In this document: positions 26,101 through 32,753 of the stretch, piece after piece | Layout: each line of letters opens with the position of its first letter | Numbering within the stretch: the stretch's first letter is position 1 | From: Melioribacter sp. | Lineage (GTDB): Bacteria; Bacteroidota; Ignavibacteria; Ignavibacteriales; Melioribacteraceae | NCBI GenBank assembly: GCA_003155655.1 | Contig: PMDS01000061.1 | Span: 1 to 32,753, forward strand | DNA: 32,753 bases | Reading direction: 5' to 3' | Translations under genes and position numbers: made by a program | Notes under the pieces: model-generated | The model's database searches: none | What the model saw: only the letters and a program-made list of their open reading frames with translations | Told to the model about the DNA's origin: nothing

Positions 26101-27851
26101 ACGGAAACATTTAACAAATTATTAAAATACGAACCAATGTATTTTTGTTTTTTCTCCTCTTTGATTTTATCAACATCAATCAATAATAATCCATCAACGC
26201 AGTTCTCAAAGTCAGGGTCGATTCCAAAATCAAGAAATTTTATTCCGCCGTCATTACATAAATCAGAATAATGTTTATAAAGAACAGGGACAGATAGACC
26301 AAGCTGTTTAAGCATATTCTTTAAGATTTTGAAGTCATCCTTGGCAGATTTGGATATGAATATTTGATAAAATTCTTTCTGAGTTTTTTCAGGAATTAAA
26401 TACCTGTTTCTTGAAACAGACAAAATTTGGCCAGATGAATACCATTTTCTAAAAAAATATATGATTAATTCCTTAGCATAAACAGGATAATTGTTACTAA
26501 GGCTAACACCACCAAATAAATATTTAACAGATGGGTTGTTTGCCAAATAAGCACCGATGCCAAACCATAAATAATTTAGGGCATTAGTATTCCAATATTT
26601 TTTTTGCACAAAACTTCTTCCCAGTTCAATAGAATCTGATAAATATTCTGAAACAAAATCTTTGTTGTGATCAAATAAAGATGAAGTATAAAATCCTTCC
26701 TTTCCGTATTTCTGATATATTTGGTTACCTAACCCGATCCTGTAAGAGCCTACAATTTCAAGCTCATTTTCATCCCAAATTATTAAATGAGAGTAATAGC
26801 CATCATACTTATCTAAATCCATCTTTTTCCCGGTTCCCTCACCAACTTTACGGAAAGTTATCTCCCGTAGTCTGGCTATTTCATTTACAACATGTGGAGA
26901 TTCGTTCTTTGTTGTTAAAAATATCTTCATCCCATCCTTAATTTTCCCTATCATACTATTATTATTCAGTTCACGTTTTAACAGTCTTCTATCAATAGGA
27001 TGAATTACATTTTTTTCAGTTTTATATATTCCGTTTTTATTTTTCCCCAAAAGGTAAACGTGCTTTTTAATCAACTTCATTTGATATTCATCTTTTATAT
27101 AGGAAGAAGTAAAGACTTTTGAGGGAATTAAATCGCCGATTTTAATATGAATCGTTTTATTTTTTTTATTAAATAGTTCATGTACAAGTAAAAACATTGA
27201 AAGTCTTTTGCTGAAAATTGACACTAAATAAAACAAAAGAGAATTTTTTGCATCAATATGAATTGGAGTGACCGGGACATTATATTTTTTTGCAAAATAG
27301 ATTGCTCCTTTATGCCATTTTGAATCAACAATATGAAACCATTCAAGTCTTGATACTGTAGCAGCTGGAAATATAATAACAGCATAATCATTTTCTAATG
27401 CTTCACCAATCCTGGAAATATTTTCCTTCTGTGCTTTTTTCCCGATTATATCAAACGGCAGTAATAGGGGACGAATATTTTCAATGTTAAAAAGTATATC
27501 ATTTGCAACAATCTTTAGATCGTTTCTTATCTCTAATATAGCTTTAAGAAGCGAAAGACTATCCAGGCTGCCAATAGGATGGTTGGCAACACATATCAAT
27601 TTACCTTCAGATGGGATTTTTTGTATATCACGGTCAGAAATCAAATAAGAAAAGTTCAACTCGTCAAATAATTCATTAATAAACTGTTTAGGATCAAGAT
27701 GGCTATTTTTTTCTAGAAATGAGTTTATTGAATTAATGTATAATAATTTACGAAGAAACTTTAGAAATGCTTTTTTTAGTATTCCATATTTGTTTAAAAA
27801 GGTGTTATTGTAATATTTGGATAATATATTCTCAAGGTCTATTGGATTCAC
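26097..27851 (-). CDS. olsF: Bifunctional acyltransferase, OlsF-like (ornithine/amino-acyl lipid synthesis)
   Basis: A 584-residue fusion. The N-terminal half (about 60-280) is a PlsC-type O-acyltransferase with NHPIGSLD (His91, Asp97) and IIFPAATVSRLEW. The C-terminal half (about 310-520) is a GNAT/OlsB-like N-acyltransferase with EIARLREITFRKVGEGTG, SIELGRSFVQKKYW and LWFGIGAYLANNP. This order and length match OlsF (known from Serratia and Flavobacterium), which N-acylates ornithine and then O-acylates lyso-ornithine lipid, giving a membrane lipid without phosphorus. The amino acid used here could differ, for example glycine. It is the third gene of a unit starting at 28488, behind a four-repeat Pho box, with a 44-base gap to the gene before it. 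Induction under phosphate limitation fits its known role. Confidence 0.82.
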   Translation of the reverse strand: MNPIDLENILSKYYNNTFLNKYGILKKAFLKFLRKLLYINSINSFLEKNSHLDPKQFINELFDELNFSYLISDRDIQKIPSEGKLICVANHPIGSLDSLSLLKAILEIRNDLKIVANDILFNIENIRPLLLPFDIIGKKAQKENISRIGEALENDYAVIIFPAATVSRLEWFHIVDSKWHKGAIYFAKKYNVPVTPIHIDAKNSLLFYLVSIFSKRLSMFLLVHELFNKKNKTIHIKIGDLIPSKVFTSSYIKDEYQMKLIKKHVYLLGKNKNGIYKTEKNVIHPIDRRLLKRELNNNSMIGKIKDGMKIFLTTKNESPHVVNEIARLREITFRKVGEGTGKKMDLDKYDGYYSHLIIWDENELEIVGSYRIGLGNQIYQKYGKEGFYTSSLFDHNKDFVSEYLSDSIELGRSFVQKKYWNTNALNYLWFGIGAYLANNPSVKYLFGGVSLSNNYPVYAKELIIYFFRKWYSSGQILSVSRNRYLIPEKTQKEFYQIFISKSAKDDFKILKNMLKQLGLSVPVLYKHYSDLCNDGGIKFLDFGIDPDFENCVDGLLLIDVDKIKEEKKQKYIGSYFNNLLNVSV

Positions 27852-27895
27852 AATGATTAAGGTTATTTTTTTGGGTTTGGTTAAGAAATGCAGAA

Positions 27896-28243
27896 TTAAA
27901 CAAAATTCGTTTCTTCATCTTTTTTTATTGATTTATCTTTGTATAGGGTCTCATAATTATCCTCAAGTTCCCAGTTAAAAGAGGTGATTTTTTTTGCGTC
28001 ATTAGTAATTATACTAAGCCAATTTTTATTAACAAGAATTTCAAAAATAATCCTGTTTTCTTTTGCGGAGAGGTCTTCCAAAATTGTGCGTTCTTCTAAA
28101 GATAGGTTTTTATGAAACTCTTCTACATTTTTAACTTTACTATAAATATTTCTTTTATACTTACTAATTCTGTAAAGTTCACTAACAAGCTCCTCAAATA
28201 AGGGAGAATTATAAAGAGCAATTTCATAACTAAGACCGGGCAT
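27896..28243 (-). CDS. Small soluble helical protein, unknown function
   Basis: A 115-residue, charged, mostly helical protein without signal peptide or membrane segment. It begins MPGLSYEIALYNSPLFEEL and ends in a lysine/glutamate-rich tail. I do not recognise a family. It lies 29 bases after the small membrane gene and 44 before the OlsF-like gene, so it is probably in the same Pho-box unit. Confidence 0.5.
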   Translation of the reverse strand: MPGLSYEIALYNSPLFEELVSELYRISKYKRNIYSKVKNVEEFHKNLSLEERTILEDLSAKENRIIFEILVNKNWLSIITNDAKKITSFNWELEDNYETLYKDKSIKKDEETNFV

Positions 28244-28272
28244 ATTTCATTTTTCCATTAATAAACGTCGTA

Positions 28273-28488
28273 TTATATTAAATATGAATAGCTTCCCTCG
28301 GGATCAATTACATTATTATTCGATTCCTGATCCGCTACCGGTAATAAAGATAAAATCACTAAAGCAAAAAATGAAAAAACAAATCCAAGAACGAACCATT
28401 CTTGAGTTGCGCGGTTTTTTTCTTTTGCTTTAACTGAACAGAATAACCCAAAAATTAGACCTATTATTGAAAACCAAAGACCGAACAT
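28273..28488 (-). CDS. Small two-helix membrane protein
   Basis: A 71-residue protein with two membrane helices, LWFSIIGLIFGLFCSV (about 4-19) and WFVLGFVFSFFALVILSLLP (about 31-50), joined by a charged loop KAKEKNRATQE. The loop plus WFVLGF motif recalls small membrane proteins of the 'KG(R)S..GWFLLGLLFGP' type, of unknown function. An AGAGG ribosome-binding site precedes the ATG. It is the first gene after the four-repeat Pho box at 28527-28565 and probably leads the transcript that includes the OlsF-like gene. Confidence 0.6.
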   Translation of the reverse strand: MFGLWFSIIGLIFGLFCSVKAKEKNRATQEWFVLGFVFSFFALVILSLLPVADQESNNNVIDPEGSYSYLI

Positions 28489-28509
28489 ATTTACCTCTTT
28501 TTGTTGGGT

Positions 28510-28565
28510 TAAAGATCGGCAATCAATATTAACTCATTATTAACTGAATGTTAAGAAAATGTTAA
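28510..28565 (-). promoter_or_regulatory. Four-repeat Pho box for the small-gene/OlsF unit
   Basis: On the minus strand TTAACA (28560-28565), TTAACA (28549), TTAATA (28538) and TTAATA (28527-28532) are spaced exactly 11 bp apart. Nine bases further GATCTTTA (28510-28517) is a weak -7 candidate (four of six defined positions). The first gene downstream starts at 28488. Confidence 0.75.
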
Positions 28566-28603
28566 GATTTTGGGGGCTGCATTGATGAAAATAATTACCG
28601 GAA

Positions 28604-28918
28604 TTAAGATTTTTCTTTCTTCTCTTTTTTGAAGAGAGAAAGAATCAACCAAATTCCTATGACCAGGTCGATTACAATCCATATTGTTTTGGTCAAATGT
28701 ATCTTTAAGATAGGTTGAAATAATACGGCTAAACAAATAAAAATGATAGTTTCGATATTTCTCTTCTTTTTGCGCGCATCATAAGCTAGAAAACTGAACC
28801 CAATTAATGCTAATGTCCTTACAATATCATAGAACCAATAGAGCATATCAAATGGGCAAATGAATAAAATAATTGCTGCAATAAGTTTAACAAGATCTAC
28901 GTTAATTTTCTTTATCAT
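28604..28918 (-). CDS. DUF6804-like four-helix membrane protein
   Basis: A 104-residue protein with about four membrane helices: LVKLIAAIILFICPFDMLYWFY, IVRTLALIGFSFLAY, ETIIFICLAVLFQPILKI and IWIVIDLVIGIWLILSLF. The 'RTLALIGF.LAYDARKK' and 'AVLFQPILKIHL...IWIVIDLV' pattern matches my memory of DUF6804, a family without known function. A good AAGGAAG ribosome-binding site precedes the ATG. It has its own Pho-box-like repeats 88 bases upstream and ends just before the next Pho box. Confidence 0.7.
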   Translation of the reverse strand: MIKKINVDLVKLIAAIILFICPFDMLYWFYDIVRTLALIGFSFLAYDARKKKRNIETIIFICLAVLFQPILKIHLTKTIWIVIDLVIGIWLILSLFKKEKKEKS

Positions 28919-28989
28919 GGAACTTCCTTAGAAATTTCACATTAATAATAATGGGATATTTTAATTTTTCATAGAAAAATATCGTGTTA

Positions 28990-29033
28990 ATAATATAATA
29001 ATGGTTGATAAATTCATGTTAAGAAATTGTTAA
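28990..29033 (-). promoter_or_regulatory. Pho box-like repeats upstream of the DUF6804 gene
   Basis: On the minus strand TTAACA (29028-29033), TTAACA (29017-29022) and TTATCA (29006-29011) are spaced 11 bp apart. TATATTAT (28990-28997) lies eight bases further, a four-of-six match to TAnnTTTG. There are three repeats instead of four, so this is weaker than the other sites. Confidence 0.6.
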
Positions 29034-29187
29034 GTTTTTATGGAATTGTTTTTAGCTTCAAAACACCTATTTTATCTTGGGTTCCTTCAAGTGAATTAAG
29101 TTTCATATTTATCTTATAGGAATTTATAGTAGCAATTAGTTTTGCTTAAAAGATAGTAAACAACCGATTCTTTTTATTACAAAAATA

Positions 29188-30498
29188 TTATTTTACTATA
29201 TTTTTTACCCAATCTATAAGTACACCGGGATAATCTTTTGCATTTTGCGGCCATTGGAAATTACCAGTTGTTTTCTGTACCAGCCTGAGTGTATGGTCCG
29301 CATTAGTGAATATTTTAATTGTAACATCATCTGCATTTTGTGTTAATAGATTTTCAGCAATCCGTGTAATACTTTTTCTTACAGGCACACGCTCATCTTT
29401 TTGACCATATAAAAAGAGAACCGGCGCATTTACTTTTTTCCAGTAAGTTACCGGATCATAACCGGATATTTTTTTTGAGAATGTCCAATAGTAATCATCC
29501 TGAGGTGGAAGTTTAAAAGCCCAGGGTTCATCTTTAATTGTATTCCAATACTTAACAAGCTCTGAATATGGAAAATTATGATATCCAGTTTGAACAACTG
29601 CATACACAAATTCTTCTGCCTTTTTCTTTTGTTTTGGCTGCAAAGTATCAATACCAATATTGTTCATAAGGCTGTATCTCTCAACTTCATCCATCCTTAT
29701 GCCTGGACCGGACGAACATACTATAAATGCAAGGTTCTGCTCTTTAACCGCTACCCAAGGCACTATTGCCCCTCCCTGACTGTGGCCGTGTATGCCAACT
29801 TTATTGGAATCAATTCCATCGTGCTTTTTTAATGTACGTATTACAGCAGCGGCATCATTGACAAGATCTTCAAAGCCGGCAGACTTCCAGTCACCAGTAG
29901 AGCTGCCGACTCCCCTTTTATCATAAATGAATGCAGCAATACCATTCTGCGCAAAACGAACAGCTAAATATTTTGAAGCCCATCTTCCCTCGGGACCGGA
30001 ACCGTGAATAAATATTATCAGCGGAAATTTTCTACCGGTTCCGTCAGGATGCAGCAACGTACCTGAAATATTTACGTCGCCATTTTTAATAACCAATTCT
30101 TCTTCAAGAGGCTTTTCAGGTTTCTCTTTAGAACGAACAAAAAGGAATACTCCACCTGATTTACCATCCTGAAAAACACCAACTATTTTATCACCGGATA
30201 TTGTGCCGTTAAAAAGAGTTGTTGAAGCATCCCCAACAAGTTTCCAGCTTATTTTTTGACCAATAAGGTTCACTTCTTGAAGCGGAATATCAATAGCCCG
30301 CAGTTGATCAGAACTGAAAGTTCCTTTTAACTTTCCGTTGGATGAAATAAAATTTGTTGAAACAGTAAGTTTTGCACCGTTCTGGAGCCAGTCACCAGCC
30401 CACAAACCTTCCGGTTTTTCGTTAGGCTGGGCAGTTATTTTAACTGTAGTTAGTAATATTGCTGTTAAAATACCCAGCGCCTTGAAACTATTATGCAT
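29188..30498 (-). CDS. Secreted alpha/beta hydrolase
   Basis: A protein of about 436 residues with a signal peptide (LGILTAILLTTVKITAQ). An N-terminal beta-rich domain of about 110 residues follows, then a serine hydrolase domain. The catalytic triad is visible: Ser in GIHGHSQGGAIVPW, Asp in LYGQKDERVPV and His in NADHTLRL. FIHGSGPEGRW supplies the oxyanion region. It resembles dienelactone-hydrolase/S9-type esterases with a DUF-like N-terminal domain; the substrate is unknown. The frame is open to 30543, but I chose the ATG at 30498 because AAGGAAG lies just before it and it makes a clean signal peptide. No Pho box was found upstream. Confidence 0.82.
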   Translation of the reverse strand: MHNSFKALGILTAILLTTVKITAQPNEKPEGLWAGDWLQNGAKLTVSTNFISSNGKLKGTFSSDQLRAIDIPLQEVNLIGQKISWKLVGDASTTLFNGTISGDKIVGVFQDGKSGGVFLFVRSKEKPEKPLEEELVIKNGDVNISGTLLHPDGTGRKFPLIIFIHGSGPEGRWASKYLAVRFAQNGIAAFIYDKRGVGSSTGDWKSAGFEDLVNDAAAVIRTLKKHDGIDSNKVGIHGHSQGGAIVPWVAVKEQNLAFIVCSSGPGIRMDEVERYSLMNNIGIDTLQPKQKKKAEEFVYAVVQTGYHNFPYSELVKYWNTIKDEPWAFKLPPQDDYYWTFSKKISGYDPVTYWKKVNAPVLFLYGQKDERVPVRKSITRIAENLLTQNADDVTIKIFTNADHTLRLVQKTTGNFQWPQNAKDYPGVLIDWVKNIVK

Positions 30499-30560
30499 TC
30501 TACTTCCTTTCGTTTTTTCTGTTATAGAATTGACGTATGCCAATTATTATGCTTATTTGT

Positions 30561-31214
30561 TTACATTACTTTTTGGGGATAAAAATCGCCGCTAGTTATT
30601 GAAATCCACCTTCCATCAAAATAATAATGGATAAAAGAACGTCTTTTTTCAAATATATCTTCAATACCTGCATGGTCAATCTTAGGGAGCTTTAAAGTAA
30701 TATTCTCAATAATATTTGTATGCACTTTATTTATCTCTTTTACAGAAGCGGTCCTAATGTACCTTGCAAAAACCAACCCGGGATTGTCTTTATCCAAGCT
30801 TGTTGCAGTTATATAGGCAATATCTTCTTTCAGTCCCAAGTCGAAAACATGAGCCGAATCAGTCTTACCTTCGTGAAAAATAATAATTCTTGTACGGAAA
30901 TTCTGCGACGCTGCAACTGCCCAGTCGGTTTTCCCTTTACTTATAAAATCCCCCTTACAGAAACTGTGAGAAGATGTATGGCATTTAGGAATATCAAATT
31001 TATTTTCAACTAAGTATTTTATAATGTTCCGTGGAAGTCCGATGAGAGAATCGGGCGGCAGTCTTACAATTTTCTTTTCATTATCTTCAAATATTTTTTT
31101 CCAATCCTGGGGGTAAGAGTTAGAAAAAAACAAAATTGTAAGAGTTAAAATAAATAATATTTTTTTTAAGCCGTCTGGATATAGCCATTCAGATGTACTC
31201 ATTTGAAAATTCAT
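30561..31214 (-). CDS. Secreted protein, unknown function
   Basis: A 217-residue protein with a hydrophobic N-terminal segment (KKILFILTLTILFFSNSYP) that serves as a signal peptide after a 16-residue leader; a later start at Met5 is possible. The body includes KFDIPKCHTSSHSFCKGDFISKG with two Cys, and KTDWAVAASQNFRTRIIIFHEGK, which looks like an FG-GAP/VCBS-type 'dataset' strand pattern. I do not recognise the family. It is upstream of the hydrolase gene on the same strand, with 62 bases to the chosen hydrolase start. Confidence 0.6.
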   Translation of the reverse strand: MNFQMSTSEWLYPDGLKKILFILTLTILFFSNSYPQDWKKIFEDNEKKIVRLPPDSLIGLPRNIIKYLVENKFDIPKCHTSSHSFCKGDFISKGKTDWAVAASQNFRTRIIIFHEGKTDSAHVFDLGLKEDIAYITATSLDKDNPGLVFARYIRTASVKEINKVHTNIIENITLKLPKIDHAGIEDIFEKRRSFIHYYFDGRWISITSGDFYPQKVM

Positions 31215-31319
31215 TTATTGACCCTTGAATTATAAAGCGAAATTATAAACTACATTTTTAAATTTTAAGATTTGCGGTGCGTTCCAAAACCGGAATTAAT
31301 TGCAAGTATTCACGTACTG

Positions 31320-31826
31320 TTATTCTGTGCTTTCCGGTTTATAGTATTTATTTAATAAAGATAAAAAAACAAGCAGAACCACGCCAGTAGTAATGTATAG
31401 ATCTGCCAAATTAAAAATGCCGGTGTGATAATTAAGTATCCTCATCACAATAAAATCTATAACCCGGCCGTTATTAGTGAACCTGTCTATTAAGTTGCCA
31501 ATACCACCGCTAAAGATAAAAATAAACGCAATTATTGAGCCCTTACTGATTCTTTTATTTGTAATAGTATAAATAAATAATAAGGCAAGCATAAGTACTA
31601 CGAAATATCTAAAAATTATAAGTTTGGTTTTTTCTGATGTTCCAATGCCAAGGCCTAACATACCACCGGAATTTTCCGCATAAACCAGATTAATACCGCC
31701 TCCAAGATATGAATGCGCAGATAAATCTCTCAACTCATTTTTTACTATTTTCTTTGAAGTATAATCGCAGCCAACAAGAAGAATTATGCTTAAGCATACC
31801 AATAATATTTTTCGCATAAATTTCAT
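31320..31826 (-). CDS. lspA: Lipoprotein signal peptidase (LspA, divergent)
   Basis: A 168-residue inner-membrane aspartic peptidase that removes signal peptides from prolipoproteins. Four membrane helices are seen, with the family boxes in order: GCDYTSKKIV (usually DQxTK), NLVYAENSGGMLGLG (usually N-x-G-x-AF-G), GGIGNLIDRF and VIDFI, and IFNLADLYITTG. The two catalytic Asp are in NLIDR and NLADL. The first box and the SGGML box deviate from the consensus, so it may be a second, specialised LspA rather than the housekeeping copy. The many lipoproteins in the window (PstS2, the TPR protein) would be substrates for such an enzyme. Confidence 0.85.
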   Translation of the reverse strand: MKFMRKILLVCLSIILLVGCDYTSKKIVKNELRDLSAHSYLGGGINLVYAENSGGMLGLGIGTSEKTKLIIFRYFVVLMLALLFIYTITNKRISKGSIIAFIFIFSGGIGNLIDRFTNNGRVIDFIVMRILNYHTGIFNLADLYITTGVVLLVFLSLLNKYYKPESTE

Positions 31827-32046
31827 CTAATCTTTTACGAAAGATAAATAATTTTTAATTGAGAATGGTGAATTGAGAATTGAGAATTATAAACATTAGA
31901 AACTTTAAAAAAAATAACTTGACAGGACTTACAATTCTCCAAAATAACAATTATTAAATTGATTGAATAACTGTGTTATGTTTTATAGCAGCCCCATTGT
32001 TAACTATCGGAGCTATTAAGCATAATGTCAGGATGCTAATTAAAAG
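31827..32046. other. 220-base gap with short GAATTGAGA repeats
   Basis: This gap is upstream of lspA and downstream of the DUF4440 gene. Around 31861-31890, GAATTGAGAATT-like units recur three times with small changes, a low-complexity tandem pattern. I see no gene, no 11-bp hexamer repeats and no clear terminator. Confidence 0.35.
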
Positions 32047-32442
32047 TTATGATCCCTCAACAATTGTTCCTTGGTGATATACAATTTTCCAATCATTATC
32101 ATATTTCTTCCAAATTGTCGATCTTCTTGTTATTCTTTTTTTATCCTGGATTAAAGTATAAGTTACTAAATAATTATTCTCAGCTATCTCCAGACAAGAA
32201 AAATCTTTTATTTCCCATTCATCCATTGGAGGATTCTTAAATCTCTTATCCAAAGTATCCAATACAAAATTTCTGCTGTAACATTGTCCGGAAGCGCCAA
32301 CTTCCCAAAATGTTTCCTCTGTCATCCTTTCAAAATCTTCTCTTTTTGTTCCATATTCCGGATGGTGAAAGATGGGTTCGCGTTTTTTCAGTTCTTCCAT
32401 TACATCCAAATATTTTGAGTCTGTTTTTAATTTTGGTGCCAT
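32047..32442 (-). CDS. DUF4440/NTF2-like protein
   Basis: A protein of about 131 residues with the NTF2-like fold of the DUF4440 group. Family blocks are EELKKREPIFHHPEYGTKREDFERMT, FWEVGASGQCYSRNFVLD, WEIKDFSCLEIAENNYLVTYTL and RRSTIWKKYDNDWKIVYHQGT. These small proteins bind small molecules or act in unknown reactions; no function can be given. The frame is open to a TTG at 32487. I chose the ATG at 32442 because AAAAGAG precedes it and family members usually start shortly before the EELxKREP block. Confidence 0.75.
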   Translation of the reverse strand: MAPKLKTDSKYLDVMEELKKREPIFHHPEYGTKREDFERMTEETFWEVGASGQCYSRNFVLDTLDKRFKNPPMDEWEIKDFSCLEIAENNYLVTYTLIQDKKRITRRSTIWKKYDNDWKIVYHQGTIVEGS

Positions 32443-32753
32443 ACTCTTTTCTTTTATATAATCTGGACGCTTTATAGTTAATTCCAATACTTTTATAAAA
32501 AGATGAGAACCTTGGAATAAATAAGTTTCTTACTGAATTCAACTTAAAATAAAAAATTAAATATTCAAAACGAATTTAGTATAGAGTACTCAGTCCGCCG
32601 CAGCGAATAGTATTTAGACTGAACCAACTCTCACCACGGCTTTGCTCACTCCAAACTCACCCCGTCCCCCTCTCTTAAAAAGAGATGGGATTTAAAGGAC
32701 GAGTTATAAAGAATTGTCTAAATACTAAGTGACAATAAGCAGAACATCGGTAA
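32443..32753. other. 311-base right-end region without a gene
   Basis: It contains the DUF4440 upstream region, then from 32608 a possible small mobile repeat with 12-bp inverted ends (listed separately) and a hairpin-like CCCTCTCTT-AAA-AAGAGATGGG stretch. No open frame of note is present. Confidence 0.4.
32608..32727. repeat. 120-bp element with perfect 12-bp terminal inverted repeats
   Basis: TAGTATTTAGAC (32608-32619) and its exact reverse complement GTCTAAATACTA (32716-32727) enclose 96 bases that are less AT-rich than the surroundings and include an internal inverted repeat near 32671-32690. This is the form of a MITE-like non-coding element. I see no target-site duplication and have no second copy in the window. 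Confidence 0.4.

Noticed and set aside
31861-31890. GAATTGAGA tandem units as a CRISPR or phase-variation repeat
   Set aside because: Too short, imperfect, without spacers, and not within or next to a promoter that I can define.
31998-32003. TGTTAA between the lspA and DUF4440 genes as a Pho site
   Set aside because: Isolated copy; no periodic repeats and it lies at the 3' side of the DUF4440 gene.

Overview
The window is AT-rich and looks like part of a chromosome from the Ignavibacteria/Chlorobi side of the Bacteroidota. This is inferred, not proven. The grounds are TAnnTTTG-type -7 promoter elements, many alternative GTG/TTG starts, short spacers, and protein types such as DUF6544, DUF6804, an OlsF-like fusion and secreted 'YFP...NNN' proteins. 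I see no rRNA, tRNA, CRISPR array, prophage or complete insertion sequence.

Layout. (1) 32-2824, minus strand: a DUF6544 membrane protein, a possible 34-codon remnant, and a coupled TPR lipoprotein plus DUF58 pair. (2) 2900-6488, minus: hydG-hydE, two of the three [FeFe]-hydrogenase maturases (hydF is not in view), and an S66 LD-carboxypeptidase. (3) 6673-17391, minus: two complete and different high-affinity phosphate uptake operons back to back. The first is porin-pstS1-pstC1-pstA1-pstB1-phoU1 plus a small membrane gene. The second is pstS2-pstC2-pstA2-pstB2a-pstB2b-phoU2. (4) 17688-20185, plus: two GT-B glycosyltransferases of the MurG/MGDG-synthase type. (5) 20223-23050, minus: two histidine kinases, one a hybrid and one with a CBS-like sensor. 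(6) 23244-25243: a calcineurin-type phosphoesterase and a divergently transcribed NeuB-family synthase lacking its SAF domain. (7) 25432-28918: a secreted protein, then an OlsF-like bifunctional acyltransferase behind two small genes, and a DUF6804 membrane protein. (8) 29188-32442, minus: an alpha/beta hydrolase, a secreted protein, an LspA-like peptidase and a DUF4440 protein. A possible MITE-like inverted repeat lies at the right end.

The main result is regulatory. Five promoter regions carry TTAACA-like hexamers repeated at exactly 11-bp spacing, as in Pho boxes. They precede the porin-pst1 operon, the phosphoesterase, the NeuB-like gene, the small-gene/OlsF unit and the DUF6804 gene. In most, a TAnnTTTG-like -7 element follows at 8-9 bp. 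This ties phosphate uptake to a set of genes that looks like phosphate-free membrane-lipid remodelling: an ornithine or other amino-acyl lipid synthase, lipid glycosyltransferases, a phosphoesterase and a sugar-acid synthase.

The second result is biochemical. The tandem PstB2a/PstB2b ATPases carry complementary lesions. PstB2a has lost the Q-loop Gln and the H-loop His but keeps LSGGQ. PstB2b keeps those residues but has LSLDQ in place of LSGGQ. All the lesions fall in one composite ATP site of a heterodimer. The second pst operon also has no Pho box; its promoter carries a perfect dyad over the -33 element. It may therefore be a differently regulated, asymmetric phosphate importer.
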